From NCBI GenBank assembly GCA_018652335.1, contig JABICI010000047.1, positions 1-33,840 on the forward strand: DNA of 33,840 nt. Direction: 5' to 3'. Both the position numbers and the translations under genes were made by a program. Positions 8,282 through 18,019 of the stretch are shown piece by piece (positions within the stretch are counted from its first letter, which is position 1; each line of letters opens with the position of its first letter). The notes below the pieces were generated by a model. That model was not told the DNA's origin and did no database searches. It worked only from the letters and a program-made list of their open reading frames with translations. Source of the stretch: Flavobacteriales bacterium. GTDB taxonomy: Bacteria; Bacteroidota; Bacteroidia; Flavobacteriales; BACL11.

Positions 8282-9739
8282 TTAACCTACTGAACCTTCT
8301 AGGCTGATTTCTAATAATTTCTGTGCTTCAACTGCAAATTCCATCGGTAACTGATTTAGTACATCTTTGCAATATCCATTAACAATTAAGGCGATTGCGG
8401 CTTCTGTTCCAATCCCTCTTTGGTTACAATAGAAAATTTGATCTTCACCAACTTTTGATGTTGTTGCTTCATGTTCTACTTGTGAGGATTTGTTTCTAAC
8501 TTCTATGTAGGGGAAGGTATGAGATCCACATTTATCTCCCATTAACAAAGAATCACATTGAGAAAAGTTACGTGAATTAGTTGCTCCTTTTGAAATACTA
8601 ACTAAGCCTCTATAGTTACCGTTGCTTTTGCCTGCTGAAATCCCTTTTGCTATAATTGTACTCTTTGTATTTTTACCAAGATGAATCATTTTTGTTCCAG
8701 TATCAGCTTGTTGAAGATTATTTGTTACAGCTACAGAGAAAAACTCCCCAATAGAATTATCTCCTTTTAATATGCAGGAAGGGTATTTCCAAGTTACGGC
8801 AGAGCCTGTTTCAACTTGTGTCCATGATATTTTAGCATTTTTGTGACATATGCCTCTTTTAGTCACAAAATTAAAAACTCCACCTTTCCCATTTTTATCA
8901 CCAGGATACCAATTTTGAACTGTAGAGTATTTAATATCAGCATTATCCAATGCTACAAGTTCAACTACTGCTGCATGTAATTGATTTTCATCTCTCATTG
9001 GTGCAGTACAACCTTCTAAATAACTAACTTGAGAGCCTTCATCTGCAATTAAAAGTGTTCTTTCAAATTGTCCTGTTCCGGCTTCATTGATTCTGAAATA
9101 TGTTGATAATTCCATTGGACATTTTACCCCCTTCGGAATGTAGCAAAAAGATCCATCTGAAAATACAGCTGAATTTAATGCGGAAAAGAAGTTATCTCTA
9201 ACTGGAACTACGCTACTTAAATATTTTTTTACAAGCTTAGGATGATTTTTTATAGCATCTGATATAGAGCAGAAAATAATGCCTTTTTCTGCAAGAGTTT
9301 TTTTAAATGATGTTGCAACTGAAACAGAATCCATTACGATATCAACAGCAACATTGGCAAGTCTATTTTGCTCATCAATTGATATACCAAGTTTATCAAA
9401 TGTTTTTTTCATTTCTGGATCCAAATCATCTAAACTATCTAAGACTGGCTTTTGTTTTGGAGCCGAATAATAGATTACATCCTGATAGTTTGGCTTTTCA
9501 TATTCAACGTTTGCCCAATCAGGCTCATCCATTTTTAGCCATGCATTGTATGCATTTAATCTATAATCTAACATCCAATCTGGTTCATTTTTTTTTGCTG
9601 AAATTGTACGCACAACTTTTTCAGTAAGACCTTTTGGAATTGTGTCAGATTCTATTTTAGTTGTGAATCCATATTTATATTCTGCACTAGTAACTTCTTC
9701 TAGTAAAATATCTTCAGAAAGTTGTTTTTTTTCGCTCAT
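8282..9739 (-). CDS. sufB: SufB, SufBCD scaffold subunit
   Basis: This 485-residue SufB is the subunit on which the nascent cluster is thought to form. Family blocks are the N-terminal [55 protein letters not shown] and, near the C-terminus, [22 protein letters not shown]. Length and motif order are normal for the family. It starts at ATG 9739, 11 nt after the A-type carrier gene, and is followed 10 nt later by sufC. Confidence 0.97.
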   Translation of the reverse strand: MSEKKQLSEDILLEEVTSAEYKYGFTTKIESDTIPKGLTEKVVRTISAKKNEPDWMLDYRLNAYNAWLKMDEPDWANVEYEKPNYQDVIYYSAPKQKPVLDSLDDLDPEMKKTFDKLGISIDEQNRLANVAVDIVMDSVSVATSFKKTLAEKGIIFCSISDAIKNHPKLVKKYLSSVVPVRDNFFSALNSAVFSDGSFCYIPKGVKCPMELSTYFRINEAGTGQFERTLLIADEGSQVSYLEGCTAPMRDENQLHAAVVELVALDNADIKYSTVQNWYPGDKNGKGGVFNFVTKRGICHKNAKISWTQVETGSAVTWKYPSCILKGDNSIGEFFSVAVTNNLQQADTGTKMIHLGKNTKSTIIAKGISAGKSNGNYRGLVSISKGATNSRNFSQCDSLLMGDKCGSHTFPYIEVRNKSSQVEHEATTSKVGEDQIFYCNQRGIGTEAAIALIVNGYCKDVLNQLPMEFAVEAQKLLEISLEGSVG

Positions 9740-9750
9740 TTATAAGGGTT

Positions 9751-10074
9751 TTATAGAGAAAAGCTTTCTCCGCATCCACATGTTCTGTTGGCATTAGGAT
9801 TATTAAATACAAAGCCTTTACCATTAAGGCCTTCAGAGAATTCCAAAGTTGTTCCAACTAGGTATAAATAGCTTTTCTTATTAACTAATAGTTTGATACC
9901 ATTGTCTTCAATTAGCTCATCATCATCTTTTTTGGTATTATCAAAGTCTAATTTGTAACTTAAACCAGAGCATCCACCACTTTCAACTCCAACTCTAACA
10001 AATTGATTATTGGAACTTTCTTTATCAAGTAAAAAAAGCAGTCTATTTTTAGCTGTGTTACTAATATTAATCAT
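9751..10074 (-). CDS. sufA: A-type Fe-S carrier (SufA/ErpA/IscA-like), first gene of the suf operon
   Basis: A 107-residue HesB/IscA-family protein. The three cluster-binding cysteines are present: one in VESGGCSGLSYKLDF and two in the C-terminal TCGCGESFSL. These proteins carry clusters from the SUF scaffold to apo-targets. As the promoter-proximal gene of the operon it is likely the operon's SufA-type carrier, but IscA, SufA and ErpA cannot be told apart by motif alone. The symbol is therefore by context. Confidence 0.9.
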   Translation of the reverse strand: MINISNTAKNRLLFLLDKESSNNQFVRVGVESGGCSGLSYKLDFDNTKKDDDELIEDNGIKLLVNKKSYLYLVGTTLEFSEGLNGKGFVFNNPNANRTCGCGESFSL

Positions 10075-10103
10075 TTATTTAATCTAAATCCATAACAGGG
10101 ATG

Positions 10104-10111
10104 CAAAAATA
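10104..10111 (-). promoter_or_regulatory. -7 promoter element (TATTTTTG) for the suf operon
   Basis: On the minus strand the 71-nt divergent spacer reads TATTTTTG here, matching TAnnTTTG, 29 nt before the first ATG of the suf operon at 10074. It is the only plausible promoter before the nine-gene run. I see no clear inverted repeat of an IscR or SufR site in the spacer. Confidence 0.6.
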
Positions 10112-10133
10112 ACAAATAAAAATTGTATTTGTA

Positions 10134-10141
10134 TATCTTTG
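10134..10141 (+). promoter_or_regulatory. -7 promoter element (TATCTTTG) for thiL
   Basis: TATCTTTG matches TAnnTTTG and ends just 4 nt before the thiL ATG at 10146. With the usual distance from the -7 box to the transcription start, the mRNA would begin at or next to the start codon. It is the clearest leaderless candidate in the window. Confidence 0.6.
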
Positions 10142-10145
10142 TAAT

Positions 10146-11198
10146 ATGAAAATATTAGAAGACAAGTCATTAAAAACAACCCCAATAGACACATTAGGAG
10201 AGTTTGCATTAATCGACCATTTGACCAAAGACATCAAACTAGAGAACTCAAGTACAATTTTAGGAATTGGAGATGATGCATCTGTTATAGACAAAGGCGA
10301 TAATTATTCATTGTTAAGTACAGACTTATTAATAGAAGGTGTACATTTTAATTTAGCTTATTCGCCATTAATGCATTTGGGTTATAAAGCAGTAGCTGTT
10401 AATGTATCTGATATATGTGCAATGAATGGTTGCGCAAAACAAATTATAGTCGGATTAGCTGTAAGTAATCGATTTACAATTGAAGCACTTGAAGAATTAT
10501 ATGAAGGTATTAAATTAGCCTGTAAACATTACGGTGTCGATTTAGTAGGTGGAGATACTACATCTTCAACTTCTGGTTTAATGATTAGTATTACTGTACT
10601 TGGTGAAGTAGAAAAAGATATTATCACATATAGAAGTGGTGCAAAAGTTAATGATTTAGTTGTTTGTACAGGAGATCTTGGAGCAGCTTATCTTGGGCTC
10701 CAACTTCTAAATAGAGAAAATGAGATATTTAAAGATAACCCAACAATTCAACCTGATTTAGCAGGCAATGATTATATTCTAAAACGTCAATTAAAGCCTG
10801 AAGCTTCAGTTAAATATATAAAGATTTTAAAAGAATTAAATATTATTCCTACCTCAATGATTGATATCTCTGATGGTCTTTCATCTGAAGCTCTACATAT
10901 ATCAAAAGCTTCATCGGTTGGTTTAACTATACATGAAGATAAAATTCCAATTGACCACACAGTTATGAATTTATCAGCTGAATTTAAAATTAATCCAATT
11001 GTATGTGCATTAAATGGTGGCGAAGATTATGAATTACTTTTTACGGTAAATCAACAACATTATGATAAATTAAAAAAAGATCCAGATTTTACAATTATTG
11101 GATTTGTTAACGATAAATCTCAAGGTAATAATTTTATTGCAACTGATGGGTCATCACATCAGTTAACTGCTCAAGGTTGGGACCCAATAAAGAAATAA
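10146..11198 (+). CDS. thiL: Thiamine-monophosphate kinase
   Basis: This 350-residue protein is ThiL of the PurM/ThiL superfamily. It phosphorylates thiamine monophosphate to thiamine diphosphate, the active cofactor. The metal and nucleotide motifs are in order: LGIGDDASV, STDLLIEGVHF, VNVSDICAMNGC, VGGDTTSS and MIDISDGLSSE, with the C-terminal NGGEDYELLFT. It is divergent from the suf operon and ends 13 nt from the convergent pepP. No thiamine riboswitch fits in the 4 nt between its promoter box and the ATG. Confidence 0.95.
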   Translation: MKILEDKSLKTTPIDTLGEFALIDHLTKDIKLENSSTILGIGDDASVIDKGDNYSLLSTDLLIEGVHFNLAYSPLMHLGYKAVAVNVSDICAMNGCAKQIIVGLAVSNRFTIEALEELYEGIKLACKHYGVDLVGGDTTSSTSGLMISITVLGEVEKDIITYRSGAKVNDLVVCTGDLGAAYLGLQLLNRENEIFKDNPTIQPDLAGNDYILKRQLKPEASVKYIKILKELNIIPTSMIDISDGLSSEALHISKASSVGLTIHEDKIPIDHTVMNLSAEFKINPIVCALNGGEDYELLFTVNQQHYDKLKKDPDFTIIGFVNDKSQGNNFIATDGSSHQLTAQGWDPIKK

Positions 11199-11211
11199 TG
11201 GTTAATCTTAA

Positions 11212-12501
11212 TTAGCTTCTCATTAAGTATTCAATTTCTTCAATCTCAATTGGAATGTTTTTCATTAAATCTTGTGGTCCTTCTTCAGTAACTAATATAT
11301 CATTCTCTAATCTAATTCCAAGACTTTCTTCTTGTATGTAAATGCCTGGTTCACAAGTAAATACCATGCCTTCTTTCATTATCCATTCCATGCTACCTAC
11401 ATCGTGGACATCTAGGCCCAAATAATGTGACGTTCCATGCATAAAGTACTTTTTATAAAGAGGTTTTTTTAAATTCTGCTTCATAACATCATGTTTGTCT
11501 AATAGCTTTAGATTAATTAGTTCTAACTCCATCATTCTACCAATTTCTTTATTATATTCTTTAAATTTTGTTCCTGGAGTTAGCATTTTTGTAGCTTCTT
11601 TCATTACGTGCAGAACTGAGGCGTAAACTTCTTTTTGTCTACTATTATACTTTCCGTTTACAGGAACTGTTCTAGTTAAATCTGACGCATAATTGGCATA
11701 TTCTGCTCCAAAGTCCATTAATAAAATATCACCATCTTTACATTCTTTATTATTGTCAATATAGTGTAAAACACACGAATCAAAACCTGATCCAATTATG
11801 GGTTGATATGCAAAGCCATTCGATCTGTTACTTAAGAATTCATGCATTAATTCTGCTTCAATTTCATACTCCATTATCCCAGGTTTAATTAATGGAAGTA
11901 TTCGTCTTAATCCTTTTCCTGTTAGATCACAAGCATTTTGTAATAGCTCGATTTCAAATTTTGATTTAATCGCACGCAATTCATGCATTATAGGAGCTAC
12001 AGTCAATATTTTTTTATTTGGAAAATTTTTACAAATTTTTATTTTAAAACGGTCATCTCTTGTCTGAACATCTGACGCTGCTCTACTATGAATATTTTCA
12101 TTTAAATATATACTATCTGCTTCTGAAATTAATTCATTTAATTTATTGTCTAATTCATCTAACCAAAAAACGGTTTTTATACCTGAAATTATATGCGCTT
12201 TATTTTTATCTAATTTTTCTCCTTCCCAAATTGCAATATGTTCATTTGTTTCTTTTAAAAACAAAATCTCTCTCATATTTTGATTTGGGTGATCAGGAAA
12301 AATAATAAGTACACTTTCCTCTTGATCAATTCCAGAAAGCCAAAAAAGATCATTGTTTTGTCTAAAAGGCATTGTCCCATCAGCATTTGTTGGCATTATA
12401 TCATTAGAATTTAATATGGCTATTCCATTGCGTGATAATTTAGAAAAAATTTTTTCCCTATTTTGTACAAACAGTTTACTACTAATTTGTAAGTATTTCA
12501 T
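11212..12501 (-). CDS. pepP: Xaa-Pro aminopeptidase (M24B, PepP-like)
   Basis: A cytoplasmic metalloaminopeptidase that releases N-terminal residues preceding proline. An N-terminal AMP_N domain (residues about 1-130 from my start, with FRQNNDLFWLSG) precedes the pita-bread catalytic domain. The five metal ligands appear in LMDFGAEYANYASDLTRTV (two Asp), HGTSHYLGLDVHD (His), FTCEPGIYI (Glu) and IRLENDILVTEEG (Glu). I start at ATG 12501 (MKYLQISSKLF, 429 aa) rather than the track's 12543, because a TATTTTTG promoter element lies between them and the residues in between look non-conserved. It is convergent with thiL, with a 13-nt gap. Confidence 0.92.
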   Translation of the reverse strand: MKYLQISSKLFVQNREKIFSKLSRNGIAILNSNDIMPTNADGTMPFRQNNDLFWLSGIDQEESVLIIFPDHPNQNMREILFLKETNEHIAIWEGEKLDKNKAHIISGIKTVFWLDELDNKLNELISEADSIYLNENIHSRAASDVQTRDDRFKIKICKNFPNKKILTVAPIMHELRAIKSKFEIELLQNACDLTGKGLRRILPLIKPGIMEYEIEAELMHEFLSNRSNGFAYQPIIGSGFDSCVLHYIDNNKECKDGDILLMDFGAEYANYASDLTRTVPVNGKYNSRQKEVYASVLHVMKEATKMLTPGTKFKEYNKEIGRMMELELINLKLLDKHDVMKQNLKKPLYKKYFMHGTSHYLGLDVHDVGSMEWIMKEGMVFTCEPGIYIQEESLGIRLENDILVTEEGPQDLMKNIPIEIEEIEYLMRS

Positions 12502-12518
12502 TTTATTTGAGTTTAATT

Positions 12519-12526
12519 CAAAAATA
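12519..12526 (-). promoter_or_regulatory. -7 promoter element (TATTTTTG) for pepP
   Basis: On the minus strand this is TATTTTTG, 17 nt before the ATG at 12501. It falls inside the longer ORF of the track and so argues for the shorter protein. A TTG lies 14 nt further upstream, but I do not consider it an established -33 element. Confidence 0.55.
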
Positions 12527-12607
12527 GTAAAATTACTCATCAATCTGTAATCGTTCTTAATTAGAATTTTTATAGCTATGAATGTTCTGAATATAAGATT
12601 TGAGCAG

Positions 12608-12615
12608 TATATTTG
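12608..12615 (+). promoter_or_regulatory. -7 promoter element (TATATTTG) for sdhCAB
   Basis: TATATTTG matches TAnnTTTG and lies 22 nt before ATG 12638. It falls inside the 5' part of the longer ORF in the track, which supports the start MSHGISNSS for sdhC. Confidence 0.6.
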
Positions 12616-12637
12616 TAAAATAATTAAAAAATTTAAA

Positions 12638-13315
12638 ATGAGTCACGGTATATCAAATTCATCAGTAGGAAGAAAATTTTTGATGGCGCTATCAGGATTT
12701 TTTCTAATGTTTTTTTTAGCACAACATTTGGCTATAAATTCATTATCAGTTTTTAGTAAAGATTTATTTAATGAGGTATCTCATTTTATGGGAACAAATC
12801 CATTAATACAATTTGTCTTACAGCCGATACTAATTTTTGGAGTAATATTTCATTTACTTATGGGTATGTATTTAGATAGTCAAAATAAATCTGCTAGACC
12901 AATAAAATATGCAATGGATAATCCTAATGAAAACTCTAATTGGCTAAGTAGAAATATGTTAATTACTGGAGTAATGATTTTATTATTTATGTTACTTCAC
13001 TTTTATGATTTTTGGATTCCTGAAATTAACACTAAGTTTATAAATGGAGATTGGTCTGGTATATTGAATGGAGAGTTTAGATACTGGGAAGAACTTCATC
13101 ATAAATTTCATAATTTAGCTAGAGTTATTATTTATTGTATCGCATTTATTTCGCTTGGACTACACTTAGCTCATGGATTTCAATCCTCTTTTCAATCTGT
13201 GGGATTTAATAATAAACATACGAGTACAATTAAGAAACTAGCTAATCTATATGCTGTAATAATACCTATAGGATTTATTTTTATTGCTTTATTTCATTAC
13301 TTTACTTCACTCTAA
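12638..13315 (+). CDS. sdhC: Succinate dehydrogenase cytochrome b subunit (di-heme, SdhC)
   Basis: The protein is 225 residues from the start I choose ([20 protein letters not shown]). It is a five-helix cytochrome b558-type membrane anchor for the succinate dehydrogenase complex, which passes electrons from SdhB to menaquinone. Four His in helices fit the two-heme pattern of this family: [30 protein letters not shown] and LHLAHGFQS. The track begins 20 codons earlier, but a TAnnTTTG promoter element lies in that extension. sdhA starts 10 nt after the stop, so this is the first gene of a sdhCAB operon. Confidence 0.93.
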   Translation: MSHGISNSSVGRKFLMALSGFFLMFFLAQHLAINSLSVFSKDLFNEVSHFMGTNPLIQFVLQPILIFGVIFHLLMGMYLDSQNKSARPIKYAMDNPNENSNWLSRNMLITGVMILLFMLLHFYDFWIPEINTKFINGDWSGILNGEFRYWEELHHKFHNLARVIIYCIAFISLGLHLAHGFQSSFQSVGFNNKHTSTIKKLANLYAVIIPIGFIFIALFHYFTSL

Positions 13316-13325
13316 AAATTATAAT

Positions 13326-15341
13326 ATGTCGATTTTAGATTCCAAAATACCTAAAGGCCCTTTGAAAGACAAGTGGACCAATCATAAAAATAATATTAAT
13401 TTGGTAAGCCCTGCAAATAAAAGAAACATTGATATCATTGTAGTTGGGACTGGATTGGCAGGTGCATCTGCCTCTGCATCTCTTGCTGAGATGGGATACA
13501 ATGTAAAAGCATTTTGTTATCAAGACTCGCCTAGAAGAGCACATTCAATTGCAGCTCAAGGAGGTATCAATGCAGCAAAAAACTATCAAAATGATGGAGA
13601 TTCTATTTACAGGCTTTTTTATGATACCGTTAAAGGAGGTGATTATCGATCAAGAGAAGCAAATGTTCACAGGTTAGCGGAAGTTTCTGGAAATATAATT
13701 GATCAATGTGTAGCTCAAGGCGTTCCTTTTGGGAGAGAATACGGCGGGCTTTTAGATAATCGTTCATTTGGAGGAGTACTAGTTTCAAGAACTTTTTATG
13801 CGAAAGGTCAAACTGGACAACAACTTTTGTTAGGTGCATATTCTGCTATGAATCGACAAATCGGTAAAGGAAAAATTCAGATGTTTAATAGACATGAGAT
13901 GGTTGAATTAGTTAAGGTTAATGGTAAGGCTCGCGGGATTATTGCAAGAAATTTAGAGACAGGAAAATTAGAAAGGCATGGGGCACACGCTGTAGTAATT
14001 GCTAGTGGAGGATATGGTAATGTATTTTTCTTATCAACAAATGCAATGGGATCAAATGTAACTGCCGCATGGAAAATTCATAAGAAAGGAGCATATTTTG
14101 CAAACCCGTGTTACACTCAAATTCATCCTACATGTATACCAAGAAGCGGAGAACATCAGTCTAAATTAACATTAATGTCTGAGTCACTAAGAAATGATGG
14201 GAGAATTTGGGTTCCTAAAAAAATTGAAGATGCCAAGTTAATTCGACAAGGAAAATTAAACCCAACAGAAATTAGCGAAGAAAATAGAGATTATTACTTA
14301 GAAAGAAGATACCCTGCTTTTGGTAATTTAGTTCCGAGAGATATTGCATCAAGAGCTGCGAAGGAGATTTGCGATGCTGGATTTGGAGTGAATCAAACAG
14401 GAGAGGCTGTTTATCTAGATTTTACATCAGCAATAAAAAGATATGGAAAGCAGGAAGCGGCTATACAAAGACTAGAAAATCTATCTGAAAGTAAAATTAT
14501 TGAACTTGGAGAAGCAATTGTTGAATCTAAGTATGGAAATCTTTTTCAAATGTATGAGAAAATTGTTGCACAAAATCCATATAAATCTCCTATGATGATT
14601 TACCCAGCTGTTCATTATACAATGGGTGGAGTTTGGGTTGATTATAATTTAATGACCTCAGTTGAAGGTTGTTATTGTATTGGAGAGGCAAATTTTTCAG
14701 ATCATGGAGCAAATAGATTAGGAGCATCTGCACTTATGCAAGGATTAGCAGATGGTTATTTTGTTTTACCTTACACAATTGGAGATTATCTTTCAAATGA
14801 AATTCGAACTGGTAAAATATCAACAGATACATCTGAATTTGAAGATGCTGAAAAGTCTGTTGCTGACAGAATACATAAGCTAGTTAATATTCAAGGTACT
14901 AAATCCGTAGATCATTTTCATAAATTGTTAGGTCAAGTAATGTGGGAATATGTTGGCATGACTAGAAATGAGAAAGGGTTAAAAATTGCAATGAAAAAGA
15001 TTAAAGAAATTCGCGATGAATTTTGGAAAGATTTAAGAATACCTGGAGATCAGTTTTCTTTAAATACCGAACTTGATAAAGCTGGTAGGGTTGCAGATTT
15101 TTTAGAACTAGGGGAGCTTTTTGCTAAAGATGCTTTAAGTAGGAACGAAAGTTGTGGTGGTCATTTTAGAGAAGAATCAGTTGAGTTACAAGGGGCACAA
15201 AAAGGAGAAGCCAAAAGAAATGATAAAGATTATGCTTACGTTGCTGCATGGGAATATAATGGAGAACCTGAAAATTCAAAAATGCACAAAGAGGAATTAG
15301 AATTTAATGATATTGAATTAAAACAAAGATCTTATAAATAA
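13326..15341 (+). CDS. sdhA: Succinate dehydrogenase / fumarate reductase flavoprotein subunit
   Basis: A 671-residue FAD-binding subunit that oxidises succinate to fumarate in the citric acid cycle. The FAD-binding GxGxxG motif is in [21 protein letters not shown] (about residues 35-55). The His for covalent FAD attachment is in [17 protein letters not shown]. Active-site segments include [49 protein letters not shown] and [11 protein letters not shown] start at ATG 13326 ([11 protein letters not shown]). The track's longer version begins within the end of sdhC. sdhB follows after 5 nt. Confidence 0.96.
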   Translation: MSILDSKIPKGPLKDKWTNHKNNINLVSPANKRNIDIIVVGTGLAGASASASLAEMGYNVKAFCYQDSPRRAHSIAAQGGINAAKNYQNDGDSIYRLFYDTVKGGDYRSREANVHRLAEVSGNIIDQCVAQGVPFGREYGGLLDNRSFGGVLVSRTFYAKGQTGQQLLLGAYSAMNRQIGKGKIQMFNRHEMVELVKVNGKARGIIARNLETGKLERHGAHAVVIASGGYGNVFFLSTNAMGSNVTAAWKIHKKGAYFANPCYTQIHPTCIPRSGEHQSKLTLMSESLRNDGRIWVPKKIEDAKLIRQGKLNPTEISEENRDYYLERRYPAFGNLVPRDIASRAAKEICDAGFGVNQTGEAVYLDFTSAIKRYGKQEAAIQRLENLSESKIIELGEAIVESKYGNLFQMYEKIVAQNPYKSPMMIYPAVHYTMGGVWVDYNLMTSVEGCYCIGEANFSDHGANRLGASALMQGLADGYFVLPYTIGDYLSNEIRTGKISTDTSEFEDAEKSVADRIHKLVNIQGTKSVDHFHKLLGQVMWEYVGMTRNEKGLKIAMKKIKEIRDEFWKDLRIPGDQFSLNTELDKAGRVADFLELGELFAKDALSRNESCGGHFREESVELQGAQKGEAKRNDKDYAYVAAWEYNGEPENSKMHKEELEFNDIELKQRSYK

Positions 15342-15346
15342 AAGCT

Positions 15347-16099
15347 ATGGATTTAACTTTAAAAGTTTGGAGACAGAAAAATAGAAATGCTCAAGGAGCT
15401 TTAGAAACATATAATATTTCAGGAATATCTGAAAATGCATCTTTTTTAGAGATGTTAGATGTTATGAATGAACAGTTAATAAATGAAGGACAAGAGCCTG
15501 TAGCATTTGATCATGATTGTAGAGAAGGTATTTGTGGAAGCTGCTCACTTTATATTAACGGTGAAGCTCATGGTCCAGCAAAAAATGTTACAACTTGCCA
15601 ATTACATATGCGCATGTTTAAAGATGGTGAAACAATTTATATTGAGCCATGGAGATCTGTAGCGATGCCAGTTATTAAAGATTTGATTGTAGATCGATCT
15701 TCTTTTGATAGAATTCAACAATCAGGAGGCTTTGTTTCAGTTAACACTTCTGGTAATACTCAAGATGCTAATGCACTTCCCATTCCTAAGATGAACGCAG
15801 ACAAAGCTTTTGACGCCGCTGCTTGTATAGGTTGTGGTGCATGTGTTGCAACTTGTAAGAATTCATCAGCAATGCTATTTGTCGCAGCTAAAGTATCTCA
15901 ATTTGCATATCTCCCTCAAGGGCAAGTAGAAGCAACACAAAGAGTAAAGAATATGGTACAGCAAATGGATAATGAAGGATTCGGAAACTGTACAAATACT
16001 GGAGCCTGCGAGATAGAGTGTCCAAAGAGTATATCTATTGAATATATTGCTAAAATGAATAGAGAATTTTTAGCCGCTACTTTTTCAACTTCTGAATAA
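15347..16099 (+). CDS. sdhB: Succinate dehydrogenase iron-sulfur subunit
   Basis: This 250-residue subunit carries electrons from FAD to the quinone site through three Fe-S clusters. The [2Fe-2S] site is CREGICGSC plus a later Cys in VTTCQLH. The second domain has [17 protein letters not shown] and [15 protein letters not shown], which together hold the [4Fe-4S] and [3Fe-4S] centres. It is an obvious client of the SUF system encoded in the same window. The next gene starts 4 nt after its stop. Confidence 0.96.
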   Translation: MDLTLKVWRQKNRNAQGALETYNISGISENASFLEMLDVMNEQLINEGQEPVAFDHDCREGICGSCSLYINGEAHGPAKNVTTCQLHMRMFKDGETIYIEPWRSVAMPVIKDLIVDRSSFDRIQQSGGFVSVNTSGNTQDANALPIPKMNADKAFDAAACIGCGACVATCKNSSAMLFVAAKVSQFAYLPQGQVEATQRVKNMVQQMDNEGFGNCTNTGACEIECPKSISIEYIAKMNREFLAATFSTSE

Positions 16100-16103
16100 A
16101 TTA

Positions 16104-16880
16104 ATGCAAGAATTATTAAGTTTATCACTACTTCAGTCAAAAATTTATTGGAAAGATATAGATAAAAATCTTCAGCATTTCTCAAATTTAGTTTCTAGAG
16201 TAGAAAATACAGATATTATTTTATTGCCTGAAATGTTTAATACTTCCTTTTGCCCTGAATTTTTTCATTTAGCAGAAAGAATGGATGGAAAAACAATTAA
16301 ATGGATGCAAGCTGTTTCAAAAAAGAAAAATTGTATTGTTACAGGAACATTAATGATAAAAGAAAATGATAGAATATATAATAGACTTGTTTGGATATCA
16401 CCAAGCAGTGATATTATAACTTATGATAAATGGCATTTATTTTCTATAATTAAGGAAGATAAGTATATCTCAAAAGGTAAAAAACGTTTAATAGTTAGTG
16501 ATTTTGGCTGGAAATTTTGTCCGTTAATTTGCTATGATTTACGTTTTCCTGTTTTTTCAAGAAATACTGAAGACTATGATATTTTAATTTATTTGGCTAA
16601 TTGGCCAAAAGCACGAATAGATGCATGGGACACACTACTAAAGGCAAGATCAATAGAGAATCAATGTTATACAGTAGGATTAAATAGAATTGGTCAAGAT
16701 GGAAATGGAATAGAATTTAATGGTCATTCAAAAGTTTTTGATGCTTTTGGAAAAGAAATTTTTGCAGCTAGTGATAATAAGGAAGATATTTTACAAGTTG
16801 TAATTTCAAAAAAATCTTTATTATACAAAAGAAATAAGATGAATTTTTTAAATGATCAAGATTCTTTCACTCTTTTATAA
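16104..16880 (+). CDS. Nitrilase-superfamily amidase (YafV/omega-amidase-like)
   Basis: A 258-residue carbon-nitrogen hydrolase with the full catalytic triad: Glu43 (LLPEMFNTSF), Lys109 (YDKWHLFS) and Cys143 (CPLICYDLRFP). The short form and the YDK-HLF segment place it near YafV and the omega-amidases, which hydrolyse alpha-ketoglutaramate or alpha-ketosuccinamate to oxo-acids and ammonia. The 4-nt gap from sdhB suggests co-transcription with sdhCAB, and an omega-amidase would supply citric acid cycle acids, which fits. Its last 14 nt overlap the end of the convergent lipoprotein gene. Substrate is inferred; another small amide or deaminated glutathione is possible. Confidence 0.85.
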   Translation: MQELLSLSLLQSKIYWKDIDKNLQHFSNLVSRVENTDIILLPEMFNTSFCPEFFHLAERMDGKTIKWMQAVSKKKNCIVTGTLMIKENDRIYNRLVWISPSSDIITYDKWHLFSIIKEDKYISKGKKRLIVSDFGWKFCPLICYDLRFPVFSRNTEDYDILIYLANWPKARIDAWDTLLKARSIENQCYTVGLNRIGQDGNGIEFNGHSKVFDAFGKEIFAASDNKEDILQVVISKKSLLYKRNKMNFLNDQDSFTLL

Positions 16881-17928
16881 TCCACTCTATTTCTAAATCC
16901 CAATTTGAACGAATTAAAATTTCAGATTGATAATTAAATACTTTTTCAGGTTGTATCTGTTTTTGTAAGTTTCCCGTATTCCAAATTCTATCTTTATTTC
17001 TATCTTCTATATACTTTAATTGATATTTTCCAGGCTTTATCGATTTGATTAAAAATGGTTTTTGATCAAAATAATGCTCAGAGACAACTTTATTTTTCTG
17101 CAACAATTGAAAAATAGATGATGAATTGAGTTCAGACATAATTTCTAATTGCCCTAGTTCTAATCTTTCTTTTCTTTCAATTAAAGTATCTTTTTTTACA
17201 TATAAAGTTGAATCATTTTTTTTAGTTTCAATATTTTCTTTAAAAGCAAGAAGCGAAATAAATGTATCATTTACAGTATTTATTTTTCTATTTAAAAATG
17301 CAATTTTTTCATCAGTATTAAAAATAAAATCAAATCCAGAAAGCGCTAGAATTTTATAGTTCTTGTTTATTAAGTTTGGAAAATGAAATCTTCCTATTTT
17401 ATCTGTTTTAGAAATATACTTAGGAGTACTTTTGATTAATAGTGAATCTTCAATTTTCTCATCAAATAACATTATCCAGCAATTTTCTAAATATTCTAAA
17501 GTATATGAATCTTTTAAAAAACCATTTATTACAGTATGATCTATGTTATTTTCATTATAAATATAACACAATGAATCTAAGACATTTCCTTCGTTTATAT
17601 CCTTAATACATTTACTTAAAGAAATATTGTAGCTTTTGTTTTTATGCAAGGTATCCTTTATTGATAAGTAAAGTAATTTTCCTTTTATTTTTTTTTGTGA
17701 ATTTTTTATTATGGGAGAAATATAGAAGTTTTCGTCCCAATTATTTAGCTGTATATTTTCATCAAATTCAAATAAAATTACATTATCTAAAGATTTCTTG
17801 TCATTTTTTACAATTGTAATATTTTTAATTTTTGGAGGAGATATATCTCTTTTACCACCTGTTGGAGCGACGATATTTGCACAACTTGAATATAAAATGA
17901 TTACAAGCGTTAAGAGTAATTTTTGCAT
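16867..17928 (-). CDS. Lipoprotein with SbsA Ig-like (Big_5-type) domain
   Basis: The 353-residue protein has a lipoprotein signal (MQKLLLTLVIILYSSC), with the lipidated Cys at about residue 16. It is followed by APTGGKRDISPPKI, the opening I associate with Bacteroidota Ig-like (Big_5) lipoproteins. The first domain (about residues 30-120) fits an SbsA-type Ig fold (ILFEFDENIQLNN, YNISLSKCIKDINEGN). The middle looks like a beta-sandwich repeat (IGRFHFPNLINKNYKILAL), and the C-terminal part repeats the theme (KSIKPGKYQLKYIEDRNKDRIWNTGN). It is probably anchored at the outer membrane. The function is unknown. It may share a transcript with nrdJ upstream, though 91 nt separate them. Confidence 0.8.
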   Translation of the reverse strand: MQKLLLTLVIILYSSCANIVAPTGGKRDISPPKIKNITIVKNDKKSLDNVILFEFDENIQLNNWDENFYISPIIKNSQKKIKGKLLYLSIKDTLHKNKSYNISLSKCIKDINEGNVLDSLCYIYNENNIDHTVINGFLKDSYTLEYLENCWIMLFDEKIEDSLLIKSTPKYISKTDKIGRFHFPNLINKNYKILALSGFDFIFNTDEKIAFLNRKINTVNDTFISLLAFKENIETKKNDSTLYVKKDTLIERKERLELGQLEIMSELNSSSIFQLLQKNKVVSEHYFDQKPFLIKSIKPGKYQLKYIEDRNKDRIWNTGNLQKQIQPEKVFNYQSEILIRSNWDLEIEWIIKE

Positions 17929-18019
17929 ATTAATAATATTTTAAGCATACTTTATTTTATTATAAAGTAATTAGGATACAATATTAACTTAATACTCTTT
18001 TTAGCATTTATTAATGGTA

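Noticed and set aside
9307-9627. 106-codon plus-strand ORF inside sufB
   Set aside because: It is a shadow frame of a well-conserved gene, rich in His, Leu and Gln from the antisense reading, with no promoter.
10079-10294. 71-codon minus-strand ORF covering the suf/thiL divergent region
   Set aside because: It lies mostly antisense to thiL, spans both promoters and has no recognisable protein features.
17948-17969. Inverted repeat TACTTTA...TAAAGTA between nrdJ and the lipoprotein gene
   Set aside because: The stem is 7 bp with two G-C pairs, an 8-nt loop and no following T-run on the minus strand, so I do not call it a terminator. Such repeats are expected by chance in sequence this AT-rich.
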